Virus record (IMG/VR): IMGVR_UViG_3300027144_000012
Coordinates: 1-33,290 of that record
Length of the DNA: 33,290 bases
DNA from: a virus
Direction: 5' to 3' (one strand)
This document shows positions 8,637 to 16,618 of this stretch, piece after piece. The translations under genes and the position numbers were made by a program. The first letter of the stretch is position 1; every line of letters begins with the position of its first letter. The notes below the pieces were generated by a model. That model worked only from the letters and a program-made list of their open reading frames with translations. It was not told the DNA's origin and ran no database searches.

Positions 8637-9110
8637 ATGAACTTTGCATTTCTTATGAAAACCAAGATCTGGTTATTGGCGTCACTGTCCGTTTTACTAC
8701 CGATCAAAGAACTGATGCTGACCATAGGTTTCCTAGTATTCGCTGACCTGGTGGTTGGTTTATGGAAAGCCATGAAGCTCAAACAACGCATTCGCTCAAG
8801 ACGAATGAGTGACACAGTCACCAAGCTTTTGCTGTATCAATTGGCAATCATCTCCTCTTTTCTCATTGAGAAGTATGTCATCACAGAAATGTTACCCATA
8901 GCTAAACTGGTAGGCACCGTGATTGCCATTATAGAATTCAAGAGCATCATTGAAAGCATTGAAGCGGTAACTAAGCAGGACATATGGAGTCGAATCAAGT
9001 CTTTGATTGGACGCAAGAGCGATGACCTTGTTGACGCTATGGGAGAAGACTCTGAGCCTAAGCCAAAAACCAAGGCCGCCAAAAAACAAGAGGCGACGCC
9101 TGATATCTAA
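8637..9110 (+). CDS. Holin (phage_holin_4 type)
   Basis: It forms inner-membrane lesions that time lysis and release or activate the endolysin. The frame extends up to 8568, but those codons overlap the inverted repeat and are not protein-like; the ATG at 8637 (MNFAFLMKTKIWLL) is chosen, giving 157 residues. Hydrophobic segments lie at about 11-45 (probably two helices), 63-78 and 86-100, followed by a conserved-looking FKSIIESIEAVT stretch and a charged, lysine-rich cytoplasmic tail. This matches the topology of PF05105-like holins. It is the first gene of a three-gene lysis operon and is immediately preceded by a regulatory inverted repeat. Confidence 0.8.
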   Translation: MNFAFLMKTKIWLLASLSVLLPIKELMLTIGFLVFADLVVGLWKAMKLKQRIRSRRMSDTVTKLLLYQLAIISSFLIEKYVITEMLPIAKLVGTVIAIIEFKSIIESIEAVTKQDIWSRIKSLIGRKSDDLVDAMGEDSEPKPKTKAAKKQEATPDI

Positions 9111-9115
9111 CCCCT

Positions 9116-9736
9116 ATGATAGACCGTAAAACCAGCTTCTACACCGGGATCATTCTGGTCCTGGTTTTTATTATTCTCTTACAACGTGCGTGCACGCCTA
9201 AGTGTGAGGAAGTGTCCACCCCTGAGCCAAGTGTCCATGTGGACACCTTGTACAAGGAAGTTGTTAAGACAGAGGTGCAACGCGTACCTGTATACAAAAC
9301 AGACATACAGTATGTCAAAGAACCGTGGATGGTTCCTGACACAAACTATGCAACACTTAAAAAACAGTTTGAACAGCTTGTCAATCGATACGCTGTCAAA
9401 AACATCTATCGTGACACCATATACATTGACTCTATAGGCACACTGGTATTGACAGATACCGTCCGCAAGAACATGCTTGCAGAACGTATGTATATCCATA
9501 ATTACAAGATCCCTACGATTACTATCACTAAGACTATTCCTCTACCACCTAAGCGACAGGTGTTTGTGGGTGGTGCCATTGGTGCCACCTATCCTGTTGC
9601 TATATCCAGTGTGCAGGCAGGGATGTTGTTCAAGAATAAAAAAGACCAGGTGTTTGGCTTAAGCGTAGGCCTTGACACAAGAGGTGTCATGACGTACTCG
9701 CTGTCATCTTACTGGAAGATATCCTTTAAACGCTAA
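9116..9736 (+). CDS. Membrane-anchored lysis-cassette protein, candidate spanin
   Basis: 206 residues between holin and endolysin. An N-terminal hydrophobic helix (about 8-23, FYTGIILVLVFIILLQ) follows a short basic start. Next come two cysteines (ACTPKC), a periplasm-like charged, extended region (VHVDTLYKEVVKTEVQRVPVY) and a C-terminal segment of alternating hydrophobics (RQVFVGGAIGATYPVAISSVQAG, VFGLSVGLDTRG, YSLSSYWKISF) that resembles short outer-membrane beta strands. Position and topology suggest a spanin-like function linking inner and outer membranes in the last step of lysis. I do not recognise a named spanin family, and the lipobox is not convincing. The spacer before the ATG (CCCCT) resembles that of the next gene (CCCT). 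Confidence 0.65.
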   Translation: MIDRKTSFYTGIILVLVFIILLQRACTPKCEEVSTPEPSVHVDTLYKEVVKTEVQRVPVYKTDIQYVKEPWMVPDTNYATLKKQFEQLVNRYAVKNIYRDTIYIDSIGTLVLTDTVRKNMLAERMYIHNYKIPTITITKTIPLPPKRQVFVGGAIGATYPVAISSVQAGMLFKNKKDQVFGLSVGLDTRGVMTYSLSSYWKISFKR

Positions 9737-9740
9737 CCCT

Positions 9741-10397
9741 ATGAACCTCAAACAAGTTGAATTCCCTGCCACGCAGTATTTGCAGGAGGAACATCCTAAG
9801 CGCCAGATCTATATTCACCACACGGCAGGCAATGCAGATGGTGAAGCGGTGTTTAAAAGCTGGGCTAACAATCCTGAACGTATCGCAACCTGCGTTACCA
9901 TCACTGGTAAACTCAAGGGTAAACCTGAACTGGACGGTCAAATCGTGCAAGGCTTTCCTTCTAAGTTCTGGGCGTACCACCTGGGCGTCAAGGAACAAGT
10001 ATTCAAAGACTACAAGGTGCCGTATAAAGCATTGGACAAAATCAGCATTGGCATAGAGATTTGCAACTGGGGACAGCTTACACTTAAGAAAGGTAAATTT
10101 TATAACTATGTAGGTAAGGAAGTTCCTGCGGATGAGGTATGTGAATTAGCTACTCCATACAAAGGAAATAAGTACTTTCACAACTACACGGATAAACAGA
10201 TTGAATCTGTAAAGCAACTGTTGTTGTTGTGGAAAAACAAATACGGCATACCTCTGACTTATGATGAGGACATATGGGACGTAACACCCCGCGCTCTCAA
10301 AGGAGAGGCAGGAGTGTTTACCCACAACTCTGTCAGAAAAGATAAGATAGACATCTATCCTCATCCTAAGATGGTAGAGATGCTCAAAAGCATTTAA
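9741..10397 (+). CDS. N-acetylmuramoyl-L-alanine amidase endolysin (Amidase_2)
   Basis: It cleaves the bond between N-acetylmuramic acid and the stem peptide of peptidoglycan. The 218-residue protein shows the T7-lysozyme/PGRP-like fold: YIHHTAG at about 24-30 with zinc-ligand H26 or H27, WAYHLG with H80, SIGIEICN with E106, and a late GVFTHNSVRKDKIDIYP block with H195, K202 and D204 in the positions of the remaining zinc ligands and catalytic lysine. There is no signal peptide and no separate cell-wall-binding domain, so it should depend on the holin. It is the last gene of the lysis operon and is followed by a bidirectional terminator. Confidence 0.92.
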   Translation: MNLKQVEFPATQYLQEEHPKRQIYIHHTAGNADGEAVFKSWANNPERIATCVTITGKLKGKPELDGQIVQGFPSKFWAYHLGVKEQVFKDYKVPYKALDKISIGIEICNWGQLTLKKGKFYNYVGKEVPADEVCELATPYKGNKYFHNYTDKQIESVKQLLLLWKNKYGIPLTYDEDIWDVTPRALKGEAGVFTHNSVRKDKIDIYPHPKMVEMLKSI

Positions 10398-10425
10398 AAA
10401 AAGACTACTTCAGTAGTTTATTTAT
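10396..10425. terminator. Bidirectional terminator between lysis and replication operons
   Basis: ACTAC (10404-10408) pairs with GTAGT (10413-10417) around TTCA, extended by G-T and A-T pairs. On the + strand TTTATTTATA follows; on the minus strand CTTTTTTT follows (the A run after the amidase stop). It therefore fits both converging operons. Confidence 0.75.
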
Positions 10426-10441
10426 AGTTGGTTTCTTCCGC

Positions 10442-10466
10442 AAGGCCCTCACAACGGTGGGGGCTT
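10442..10466. terminator. GC-rich hairpin downstream of the leftward replication operon
   Basis: AAGGCCCTCAC (10442-10452) pairs with GTGGGGGCTT (10457-10466) around AACG, with one bulged G and one G-T pair. It lies 6 bases beyond the last leftward gene's stop, before the U-tract hairpin at 10404-10417. No U run follows it directly, so it may be a helper stem. Confidence 0.5.
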
Positions 10467-10471
10467 TGTGT

Positions 10472-10798
10472 TCATAGACGTGTCAGTTCCTCGTGCTTCA
10501 GAATCATGACGTTGTTGTCAACAGGATCTATGTGCTGTATAAAGGAAAGCACCAGTTGAAGTTCACGCATCTGGCTGTAATCCAGGTAGTTCTTCTTAGG
10601 CTTTTCCTCCCATTTGATCTTGAACCCGTTACCGTCATTGGTCACTGTCAGAATGGTCAGACCTCTGACATGTTCGCTCCAGTCGTTGCTGTTGCTGTAA
10701 CTTAGGCGACATACGTCCAAGCCTGTCTGGTCATCAATAAGTTCGTCTACGTAATACTTGATGCTGTCATCAGTGGTATCTAAAATGTAATGTCTCAT
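10472..10798 (-). CDS. Hypothetical protein, 108 aa
   Basis: The ATG overlaps the upstream kinase stop as ATGA, so the two are coupled. The protein is acidic, with an N-terminal MRHYILDTTDDSIKYYVDELID and a YSQMRELQLVLSFIQHIDP helix. It has no motif or membrane segment I can name. It is the last gene of the long leftward replication operon and abuts the terminator hairpins. Confidence 0.75.
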   Translation of the reverse strand: MRHYILDTTDDSIKYYVDELIDDQTGLDVCRLSYSNSNDWSEHVRGLTILTVTNDGNGFKIKWEEKPKKNYLDYSQMRELQLVLSFIQHIDPVDNNVMILKHEELTRL

Positions 10799-11586
10799 TG
10801 TTCAATGATGTTAAGTTCTGTCGTTAGTTTTCTGACCTTGTTGATCAGGTCGTTCAGGTCACCGTCGTTGACGATTACGTGTGTGAATGGATAATCATCA
10901 AGAGCTGTCTCAGAAGGATGATCATCTTGTTTACGTTCAGGACGATCTATGCGCAATAGTAATCCGTTATGATTTTTGATTGCTTCAGCTTCGTTGGGAA
11001 AACGCACGTCTGTAACGATCCAATAGCTGGGGTTATACTGTGACAGTTTAGGAAACCTGTAGTCTGCCATCAGTGCATTAACCCACACGTTCTCGTGCAA
11101 TCCTTTGCGCATGGCTTCTGTACCCAGTTCCTGCAACAGTTGGCGCACTGTCATCCGCTGCATACCAACCACATACTCGATATTCAATGTACCAAAAGAT
11201 TCTTTCATGATAGCAACAGCTGCTTCTGCTTCTTCTTTTTTCACAAAGCGACCGGACTGTTGTATGAGTTGACCGTTCATGATAAGAGAAACGGTGTAGT
11301 AGTTCCATTCAGGGCCCAGGTATTCTTTCTTGAACTCCTGGTCTTCAAACTTTTCTACAGGAATGCCAGTCAATAAAGAAGCAGTTTGCTTAAGCTTACC
11401 TGCAAACTTTTTGATTTTGTAATGAGAGCCACGTGCTACATAGCCGTTGTGCTCAAGGTCAGCGATAATATCACCGTTGGTCATACTGTATATCTCAGGT
11501 TCTAAACTGAGGTACTGTATGATGCGGGCAACGGTATCCTTACCACTGCCAATTTTGCCAGAGATGCCAATGAGGTTGGTGTTCAT
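10795..11586 (-). CDS. Deoxynucleoside monophosphate kinase (P-loop)
   Basis: It phosphorylates dNMPs to dNDPs and so recycles nucleotides for phage DNA synthesis. The 263-residue protein begins with MNTNLIGISGKIGSGKDTVA, a Walker A loop (residues 10-18, GKIGSGKDT) of the dNMP/adenylate-kinase type. A YWIVTDVRFPNEAEAI segment, typical of phage dNMP kinases (the T4 gp1 class has the comparable DVR-F-E signature), and an RIDRPER stretch near the C-terminus support this. It overlaps both neighbours by four bases, consistent with coupled translation. Substrate range cannot be read from the sequence. Confidence 0.85.
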   Translation of the reverse strand: MNTNLIGISGKIGSGKDTVARIIQYLSLEPEIYSMTNGDIIADLEHNGYVARGSHYKIKKFAGKLKQTASLLTGIPVEKFEDQEFKKEYLGPEWNYYTVSLIMNGQLIQQSGRFVKKEEAEAAVAIMKESFGTLNIEYVVGMQRMTVRQLLQELGTEAMRKGLHENVWVNALMADYRFPKLSQYNPSYWIVTDVRFPNEAEAIKNHNGLLLRIDRPERKQDDHPSETALDDYPFTHVIVNDGDLNDLINKVRKLTTELNIIEQ

Positions 11587-11741
11587 TTGTTGTAAGTCTT
11601 AATGCGTTTAACCAGGCTGTATTTGTCAATCGTAATGCGATACTTCAGCCTGAGGTATCGCATAAGTAAGTACACTTTGTTGGTGCGGGAGGGTCGCTCT
11701 GCTACCTTGCAGAACTCCTCATAGATTACGTCTTCTTTCAT
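11583..11741 (-). CDS. Small basic protein, 52 aa
   Basis: The frame is open to 11783, but that extension runs through a strong inverted repeat. The ATG at 11741 (MKEDVIYEEFCKVAERPSRT) lies directly behind it and gives 52 residues. The C-terminal half is rich in Lys, Arg and Tyr (YLLMRYLRLKYRITIDKYS). It ends with a four-base overlap with the kinase start. No family is recognised. Its start position makes it the gene most likely to be controlled by the hairpin at 11755-11800. Confidence 0.6.
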   Translation of the reverse strand: MKEDVIYEEFCKVAERPSRTNKVYLLMRYLRLKYRITIDKYSLVKRIKTYNK

Positions 11742-11754
11742 AGGTAGTAGATAA

Positions 11755-11800
11755 AGAGACAACCGGTTACAAATTGTAACCATCTGTAACCGGCATCTCT
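11755..11800 (-). promoter_or_regulatory. Three-half-site inverted repeat, attenuator or operator
   Basis: CCGGTTACA (11763-11771) is perfectly complementary to TGTAACCGG (11785-11793). A second TGTAACC at 11775-11781 can pair with the same GGTTACA instead. The two TGTAACC copies are 10 bp apart, one helical turn. Outer arms AGAGA (11755-11759) and TCTCT (11796-11800) extend the stem. On the minus strand the stem is followed by TCTTTATC. It lies between the DUF932-like gene and the 52-aa gene. Confidence 0.65.
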
Positions 11801-11809
11801 GATTTGTAT

Positions 11810-12619
11810 TTAAAATCCAGCTTCAGCCGCCAGTTCTTCAACTCTTGGGATCAGCAATAGTGATTCGCCTGTAGGCAGAACCGCAGTCTTAGGCTCCAGG
11901 TATAAGAGGTTGTCAAACACCTGGTGTACTTTGCCCTGGTCATTCATCCAGTCAGCAGGGTGACCTTCTTTTAGTGCCAAAGTAATGTGGTTGTACAGTG
12001 CCCATGCAGACTCAGGGTCTACTTTGTAATCAAAGCTGGGTTTGTTCATCTCACTCTTGACAATACCCATCTGCATCCCGTTGAGTACATTTTCTTCAAA
12101 GAAGAGTGTACCCAGGATGTGATGACGGTCTGTCCTGGTCAAGTTGCGATCACGCATGTTGTCCTTGTGACGCACCAGGGTACGCCAGTATTCGTCAGAT
12201 TGGCGGATGTACTCCGCGATGTGGCCTTCAGCCAACACATCAGCAGTGCCGGTGTGCACCCTGCGGTACGCACCGAACTTGCTGTTGTTAATCATCATGC
12301 CGTTCATACAGACCTTCACCATGCCGCCCAGGTTGAACCTGAAGGCATACTGCTTGTTGTAAGAATTCATAAAGTTGGCCGCCAGTTCAATATCCATGTC
12401 TTCTTTGTAGTTGATGCGGAATGAACCAGTAGCAATGTCACCGTTGTTGGAACAACGATAGTCTTCACCAGTAATGACAAACCCAGCGTTGGTGATCTCG
12501 CTTCTCACACGGTTGATAACCTGTGTGTGAGATATGGGTGTATAAGATTTTGTACGCTCAGGCAGCGGAGCGCCTATGATGGTAGCATACGCTGGCATGC
12601 CTTTGATTGTCCTTTTCAT
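11810..12619 (-). CDS. DUF932-like phage protein
   Basis: 269 residues. The block SFRINYKEDMDIELAANFMNSYNKQYAFRFNLGG followed by MVKVCMNGMM resembles the core of DUF932 proteins found in phages and plasmids (pattern N-S-h-D/N ... hAhRh ... h-C-x-NGhh). Their function is not established; some sit beside replication or recombination genes, as here. The gene lies four bases behind the DNA polymerase stop. It is followed by a hairpin that could end part of the transcript. The family link is from pattern memory and should be confirmed by profile search. Confidence 0.65.
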   Translation of the reverse strand: MKRTIKGMPAYATIIGAPLPERTKSYTPISHTQVINRVRSEITNAGFVITGEDYRCSNNGDIATGSFRINYKEDMDIELAANFMNSYNKQYAFRFNLGGMVKVCMNGMMINNSKFGAYRRVHTGTADVLAEGHIAEYIRQSDEYWRTLVRHKDNMRDRNLTRTDRHHILGTLFFEENVLNGMQMGIVKSEMNKPSFDYKVDPESAWALYNHITLALKEGHPADWMNDQGKVHQVFDNLLYLEPKTAVLPTGESLLLIPRVEELAAEAGF

Positions 12620-12623
12620 AATG

Positions 12624-14603
12624 TTAAAACAGACTTAATTGTTGATTTACTAAATGTGCGGGTAACACAGATGCTTGTTTTTCTATCTTGGCGATCTCGT
12701 CATAGATCTTGTCCAGGTAGTACTTCTCATCCACATCATACTCCTCCCAGGTTTTCTCCTGAAACTTGTTGAAAATGGTCTGGTGTATGCTGCCACTTTC
12801 CAACTGCATAGACCGACCGTCAGGGTTGGCTTTCAGCAATTTGGATCCCTTGCGGGAGTTGTAGTAGCGCACCAGTTTCTTGAGTGTCTCCTCCTTATAC
12901 AGACCGTCTTCCACAAACTGACGTATGAAGAACCAGTCGCCTTTTAGTTTAGCACCTGCACAGTAGTCATGAATGTCCCTGTTGTTTTGTACAAACTCTT
13001 TGGGATCTGTGCCGTGTATGAAGTATGCATACCACGCTTTGGGAATGATAAGCATGCTTTTGTTTTTATGCAGGGCGAGCTCATCAAACTCAAAGCGACC
13101 CTTGCACTTGGTCTTGCCATCTTTGAATACAGCAATGTAGTTGTTGACATCGCCAATGATCATCTTGCTGTATTCGACTGTCTCCAGTTGCAGGTTGGTC
13201 ATGGTTTCCCACTCCCTGCATATTTGATAGAACAGCTCCTCGTGTTCCTCATCTATCATGAACTCCAAACCATCGGTGTTTTGCATGAGCGGTTGCGCCC
13301 CAGGTATCCGGGTGGCAAGCATCTCATAGAGCATGCTGAGCAGGAGCTGACCGTTGATGGTAATGCGGAAGGTAAACTCCGGGTCATACAAAAACGAGTG
13401 CTTGTCCTTGCTCAGGCCGTAGGTGGCGTTCAGGATAATCTTGAACAGGTAGTTGAGCGGATCTTTCTTGTCATACTTTTTACGTTCCTCAAAGAACCAT
13501 TCATACAGTTCACAGAATTCATGCTTAGGCAGATGTGCTGGCGACCATTTGTTTCTGATGGCCAGGTTAGGATAGAAGCTGGTTACGTCCGCAGACATGA
13601 TCTTTTTACCATCTTTTGCTTCATATATGCCTGATGCAATACAACCATGCAGACCACCCAGTGCGTAATCGGTGGGGACCTTGCGGTAGTTCATCCTGTA
13701 CTTGGGACCCTTCTTCTTCTCCAGCTCATCCATGTCCACCGTAGTGTCAATGGTAAGGGCTTTGAACCAGTTGTGCACCGCGATGAATTCGGGTGTCTCA
13801 AACTTGATATAGGGTAGCAGGATGTCACGAACCACCACCTGGTCACGGTGGGTGCGCATGTTGCGTATCACTTTCTTGTCTTTTCCAAGCTTATCGCTTA
13901 GGAAATACAGGAAGATCTCCTTGGATATCCGTGGCTCAGATGCACTGTACAGCTTGATGTTGTATCGTTTGCTGAGCTCTGCACGCAGGTTGATCTGGGA
14001 GAACATGACCTTCTCACCCTTGGGGCTGGTCCTGTTGAAGATCGACTTGGTGCTTTGCACGTCATTGATACAATAGCTGACAATCATTTCAGTTGTCCTA
14101 AGATCGCGGACAACTTCATAGTGTGGATGAGGCATCTCCTCCACATTGTGCCAGTCCATAGAGAACTGTATCCACTTCAGACTGCTGCTCTTGGCGCGGT
14201 TGTCCCAGTGGTTAAGCTTAAAGATATCCACACAGGGTATGGACAGTTTGAATTCTGGGTAGTCGAGGAACTCACCGTTTCTGGATTTCTCAATGACAGA
14301 TTGAGCGTACTGGTATATCACCGTCGTATATGTATCCGCATCTATATCTTTGCGGCAGAACATTTCCTGGTTTGCCAGTATGTATTCCGTTATCTGCGCG
14401 TCAAACGCAAGGTTGTTGAAACCAAAGTGCCAGTCTCCACTCACGCGTGATTCAATGAGGAACTCCGTGAAGGAGCGCATATCATTCTGATAGGGGCCTA
14501 CCACAAAGACTTTACGCTCCTCACTGAAGACATCCTCAAACACAGCGATGAAAGAATTGACAATGGTCTCATAGTCCATTACCCAGAACTTTCGCTGTCT
14601 CAT
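12624..14603 (-). CDS. Family B DNA polymerase with 3'-5' exonuclease
   Basis: Replicative polymerase, 659 residues. The exonuclease motifs are complete: Exo I DYE (D10, E12), Exo II FNNLAFD (N63-D68), Exo III YCIND (Y177, D181). The polymerase domain shows the YxGG-like YALGG (313-317), motif A SADVTSFYPN (D339), motif B KIILNATYG (K388, N392, Y395) and motif C QNTDGLEF, where D444 is kept but the classical DTDS is NTDG. It is shorter than cellular PolB enzymes and shows no obvious terminal-protein region. It is clustered with primase, helicase and nuclease genes on the same strand, and its start lies three bases past the previous stop. Confidence 0.93.
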   Translation of the reverse strand: MRQRKFWVMDYETIVNSFIAVFEDVFSEERKVFVVGPYQNDMRSFTEFLIESRVSGDWHFGFNNLAFDAQITEYILANQEMFCRKDIDADTYTTVIYQYAQSVIEKSRNGEFLDYPEFKLSIPCVDIFKLNHWDNRAKSSSLKWIQFSMDWHNVEEMPHPHYEVVRDLRTTEMIVSYCINDVQSTKSIFNRTSPKGEKVMFSQINLRAELSKRYNIKLYSASEPRISKEIFLYFLSDKLGKDKKVIRNMRTHRDQVVVRDILLPYIKFETPEFIAVHNWFKALTIDTTVDMDELEKKKGPKYRMNYRKVPTDYALGGLHGCIASGIYEAKDGKKIMSADVTSFYPNLAIRNKWSPAHLPKHEFCELYEWFFEERKKYDKKDPLNYLFKIILNATYGLSKDKHSFLYDPEFTFRITINGQLLLSMLYEMLATRIPGAQPLMQNTDGLEFMIDEEHEELFYQICREWETMTNLQLETVEYSKMIIGDVNNYIAVFKDGKTKCKGRFEFDELALHKNKSMLIIPKAWYAYFIHGTDPKEFVQNNRDIHDYCAGAKLKGDWFFIRQFVEDGLYKEETLKKLVRYYNSRKGSKLLKANPDGRSMQLESGSIHQTIFNKFQEKTWEEYDVDEKYYLDKIYDEIAKIEKQASVLPAHLVNQQLSLF

Positions 14604-14605
14604 AA

Positions 14606-15007
14606 TTACTGCGCTTGTTCAGGTTGCTGGATAGACTCTACGGCTTGTTGAGGACTTGGAAACAATGTTTCACTGATTACTTCAGCATCTTTGTTTACTA
14701 CAAAGCGCTCAATGAACGAGGTGATATCACCCATGTTGTCCATGTAGTACTCTGTGAACGTGTTCATGATGCGACGCTCTTCTACTACGCGTCCGGGCTC
14801 AGCACCTTTGATAGGCATGGTTTGCCCCTTGTCGTTTAGCTTAGGGAGCATCAGTGGTTTTTCCACGTTGGTCTTACCAATGATGGCAAGCACCTTAGTA
14901 GATGGGTCATAGATTGCCTCTACAAATGGGCAGTCGTTAGTGATTGGCATAAGACGGAACGTCTTGTGTCCGTACCAGTCGGTACTGTAAGCAAGCATGT
15001 TTTGCAT
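14606..15007 (-). CDS. Hypothetical replication-region protein, 133 aa
   Basis: It lies immediately before the polymerase gene (2-base gap) and is translated with it. The N-terminal half is beta-rich (MLAYSTDWYGHKTFRLMPIT, KVLAIIGKTNVEKP); the middle is helical and acidic (NTFTEYYMDNMGDITSFIERF); the tail is Gln/Pro-rich (SPQQAVESIQQPEQAQ) and probably disordered. No family is recognised. The gene order suggests a replisome accessory role, but nothing in the sequence proves it. Confidence 0.75.
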   Translation of the reverse strand: MQNMLAYSTDWYGHKTFRLMPITNDCPFVEAIYDPSTKVLAIIGKTNVEKPLMLPKLNDKGQTMPIKGAEPGRVVEERRIMNTFTEYYMDNMGDITSFIERFVVNKDAEVISETLFPSPQQAVESIQQPEQAQ

Positions 15008-15012
15008 AGCTG

Positions 15013-15564
15013 TTAAGGATTGTTGGTTATTAATTCAGAGTTAGCATAGTCTTCCTGTACAGGGTCGTACATCTCACAAAGCTCACCCACTTCACGGAGG
15101 AGTTCTTCCTCGATGGCCAGTATGTCAGCGTATTGTTTGTAGTACTTCTCTGGAAACAGGAAGCTCTCGATGTACACCCACTCTGGAGTGTGTACACCAT
15201 AATAGTCAGTAAGTATCTTCTTGGCCTCTGCGCTCATGCGAGAGTACTTGCCTTTTATGAAGTTGTCGTAATCTTCTGCAATGCTGTTTAAGTCAAACAC
15301 ATATGCAATATTCTTGTCATCAATGGGTGTGCAGTGGTCAAGGAACTTGTGGGTAATCAATACCTCACTTTCAAACTTGCGCCATGCATCCGTGTCCTCT
15401 TTTTCAAATACGCAGATCAACTTGCGATCACCAGTGCCAAACACCCCAGTCCATGACACAAAGGTTTGGTCAGGCTTGGGGTGCTTAGTTTTGTGGAATC
15501 CAAGTAGCGGGTACAAAAATGTGTAGGACTTTTGAAAATACTTTCTATAGATCTCAGATATCAT
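15013..15564 (-). CDS. Hypothetical protein, 183 aa
   Basis: It overlaps the exonuclease stop by four bases. It contains an aromatic N-terminus (YRKYFQKSYTFLYPLLGF), a beta segment (TFVSWTGVFGTGDRKLICVFE) and a long acidic C-terminal helix (AIEEELLREVGELCEMYDP). It has no nuclease, ATPase or DNA-binding motif that I can name. Co-translation with the exonuclease suggests a linked function in replication or recombination. Confidence 0.75.
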   Translation of the reverse strand: MISEIYRKYFQKSYTFLYPLLGFHKTKHPKPDQTFVSWTGVFGTGDRKLICVFEKEDTDAWRKFESEVLITHKFLDHCTPIDDKNIAYVFDLNSIAEDYDNFIKGKYSRMSAEAKKILTDYYGVHTPEWVYIESFLFPEKYYKQYADILAIEEELLREVGELCEMYDPVQEDYANSELITNNP

Positions 15565-16616
15565 AGTGTTACCTCTTCATGAATCAGGTACTGGAAGGGT
15601 AAGCTAAAGTCACGCTTACTGAAATGGTAAGCAGCTTCATTCAACTTCTCCTTGGTATCACTGATCCATTGGTTCAACTTTTCTTCGCTCACTTTAACAG
15701 GCGCGATTTGCATGTAAGGGTCAATGACGATAAACCTGAACTCAACGCTCCACCCTGTATACTCCGGCTTGGACAAGTACTGGTCTTCTACAAGCATTGC
15801 GTACATTGCTGCCTGTAACCAGTAGCGGAAGTATTCAATGCTGTCAGAAAAACTGTTGAGATCCTTGCTGGTCTTTTTTACGTCGTTGACGCGGATGACT
15901 TTGTTCTGCGGATCAAACACCAGGTTGTCAACAAAACCACGCAAGCCAAAAGGCAAACCTTCAGGAAAGCTGATGATTTCCTTCTCGTTCTCTTTGGTAA
16001 TGCCGTTGAAGCTGTCACCAAAGTAACCCATGCGGTCCATCACTGTAGGATTGGCGGTGATCTTTTCTACCACGGCTTTACAGAACTCATAGGTCTCCTG
16101 GCCTACAACGATCTTGCCTTCCATGGTTGTAAGATACTTCCAGTACTCGTCATGTCTTGGTGTGATCATTTTCTCCAGGCGCTGTGCATCTGTTTTCAAA
16201 GACTGATACAAGTTCATGTCACGCAGGATGTCCAGGATGGCGTCACCAAACTCAGAAAGTTCAATGCGCGTGTCACCATGTGCCTTAAGTTCTTTATGAT
16301 GTACAAGCAAGGTGTCAAGAACCTTGCGTGGATTATCGCTGGGTGGATCTTGTACAGACAACACAAACTGGTTGTCAAAATTGTCAGGATGAAGGAGCAG
16401 ACAGTGAATGAGGCTACCCTCAATCATATTCTGGTCGGTGGTATCATCTCGTTGCTTCAGCACATAGTGCTGGTAAAACAGCGCAGGGCTGTATAGTAGT
16501 CTGTTGAGTCCAGAGTAAGACATCAGGAATGGCTTATTGAAGAACTCATCTTCTTTCTGATAGCGCTCGCTCACAGGAGGTGGCGCTACAAAGGACTTGG
16601 TTAGCGATGATGCCAT
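15561..16616 (-). CDS. PD-(D/E)XK exonuclease, RecB/Cas4-like (DUF3799/PF12684-like)
   Basis: Probable 5'-3' DNA exonuclease for recombination or end processing. The 351-residue protein shows the family order: an N-terminal MSYSGLNRLLYSPALF helix, GSLIHCLLLHP (H71) at 67-77, then the core GLRGFVDNLVFD (D230), RVNDVKK (D245, K247; the D-x-K of the superfamily) and YWLQAAMYAML (Q268, Y272). All expected catalytic positions are present. It lies in the same operon as the Sak4-like ATPase and the ssDNA-binding candidate, a set that commonly makes a phage recombination system. I see no iron-sulphur cysteine cluster. Confidence 0.85.
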   Translation of the reverse strand: MASSLTKSFVAPPPVSERYQKEDEFFNKPFLMSYSGLNRLLYSPALFYQHYVLKQRDDTTDQNMIEGSLIHCLLLHPDNFDNQFVLSVQDPPSDNPRKVLDTLLVHHKELKAHGDTRIELSEFGDAILDILRDMNLYQSLKTDAQRLEKMITPRHDEYWKYLTTMEGKIVVGQETYEFCKAVVEKITANPTVMDRMGYFGDSFNGITKENEKEIISFPEGLPFGLRGFVDNLVFDPQNKVIRVNDVKKTSKDLNSFSDSIEYFRYWLQAAMYAMLVEDQYLSKPEYTGWSVEFRFIVIDPYMQIAPVKVSEEKLNQWISDTKEKLNEAAYHFSKRDFSLPFQYLIHEEVTL

Positions 16617-16618
16617 AG

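Noticed and set aside
12969-13634. Plus-strand frame of 221 codons inside the polymerase gene
   Set aside because: It is the antisense shadow of conserved PolB motifs B and C on the minus strand.
14606-15007. Additional TGTAGA operator at 14918 inside this gene
   Set aside because: Single unpaired hexamer within coding sequence, with no -7 box oriented toward a gene start; consistent with chance.
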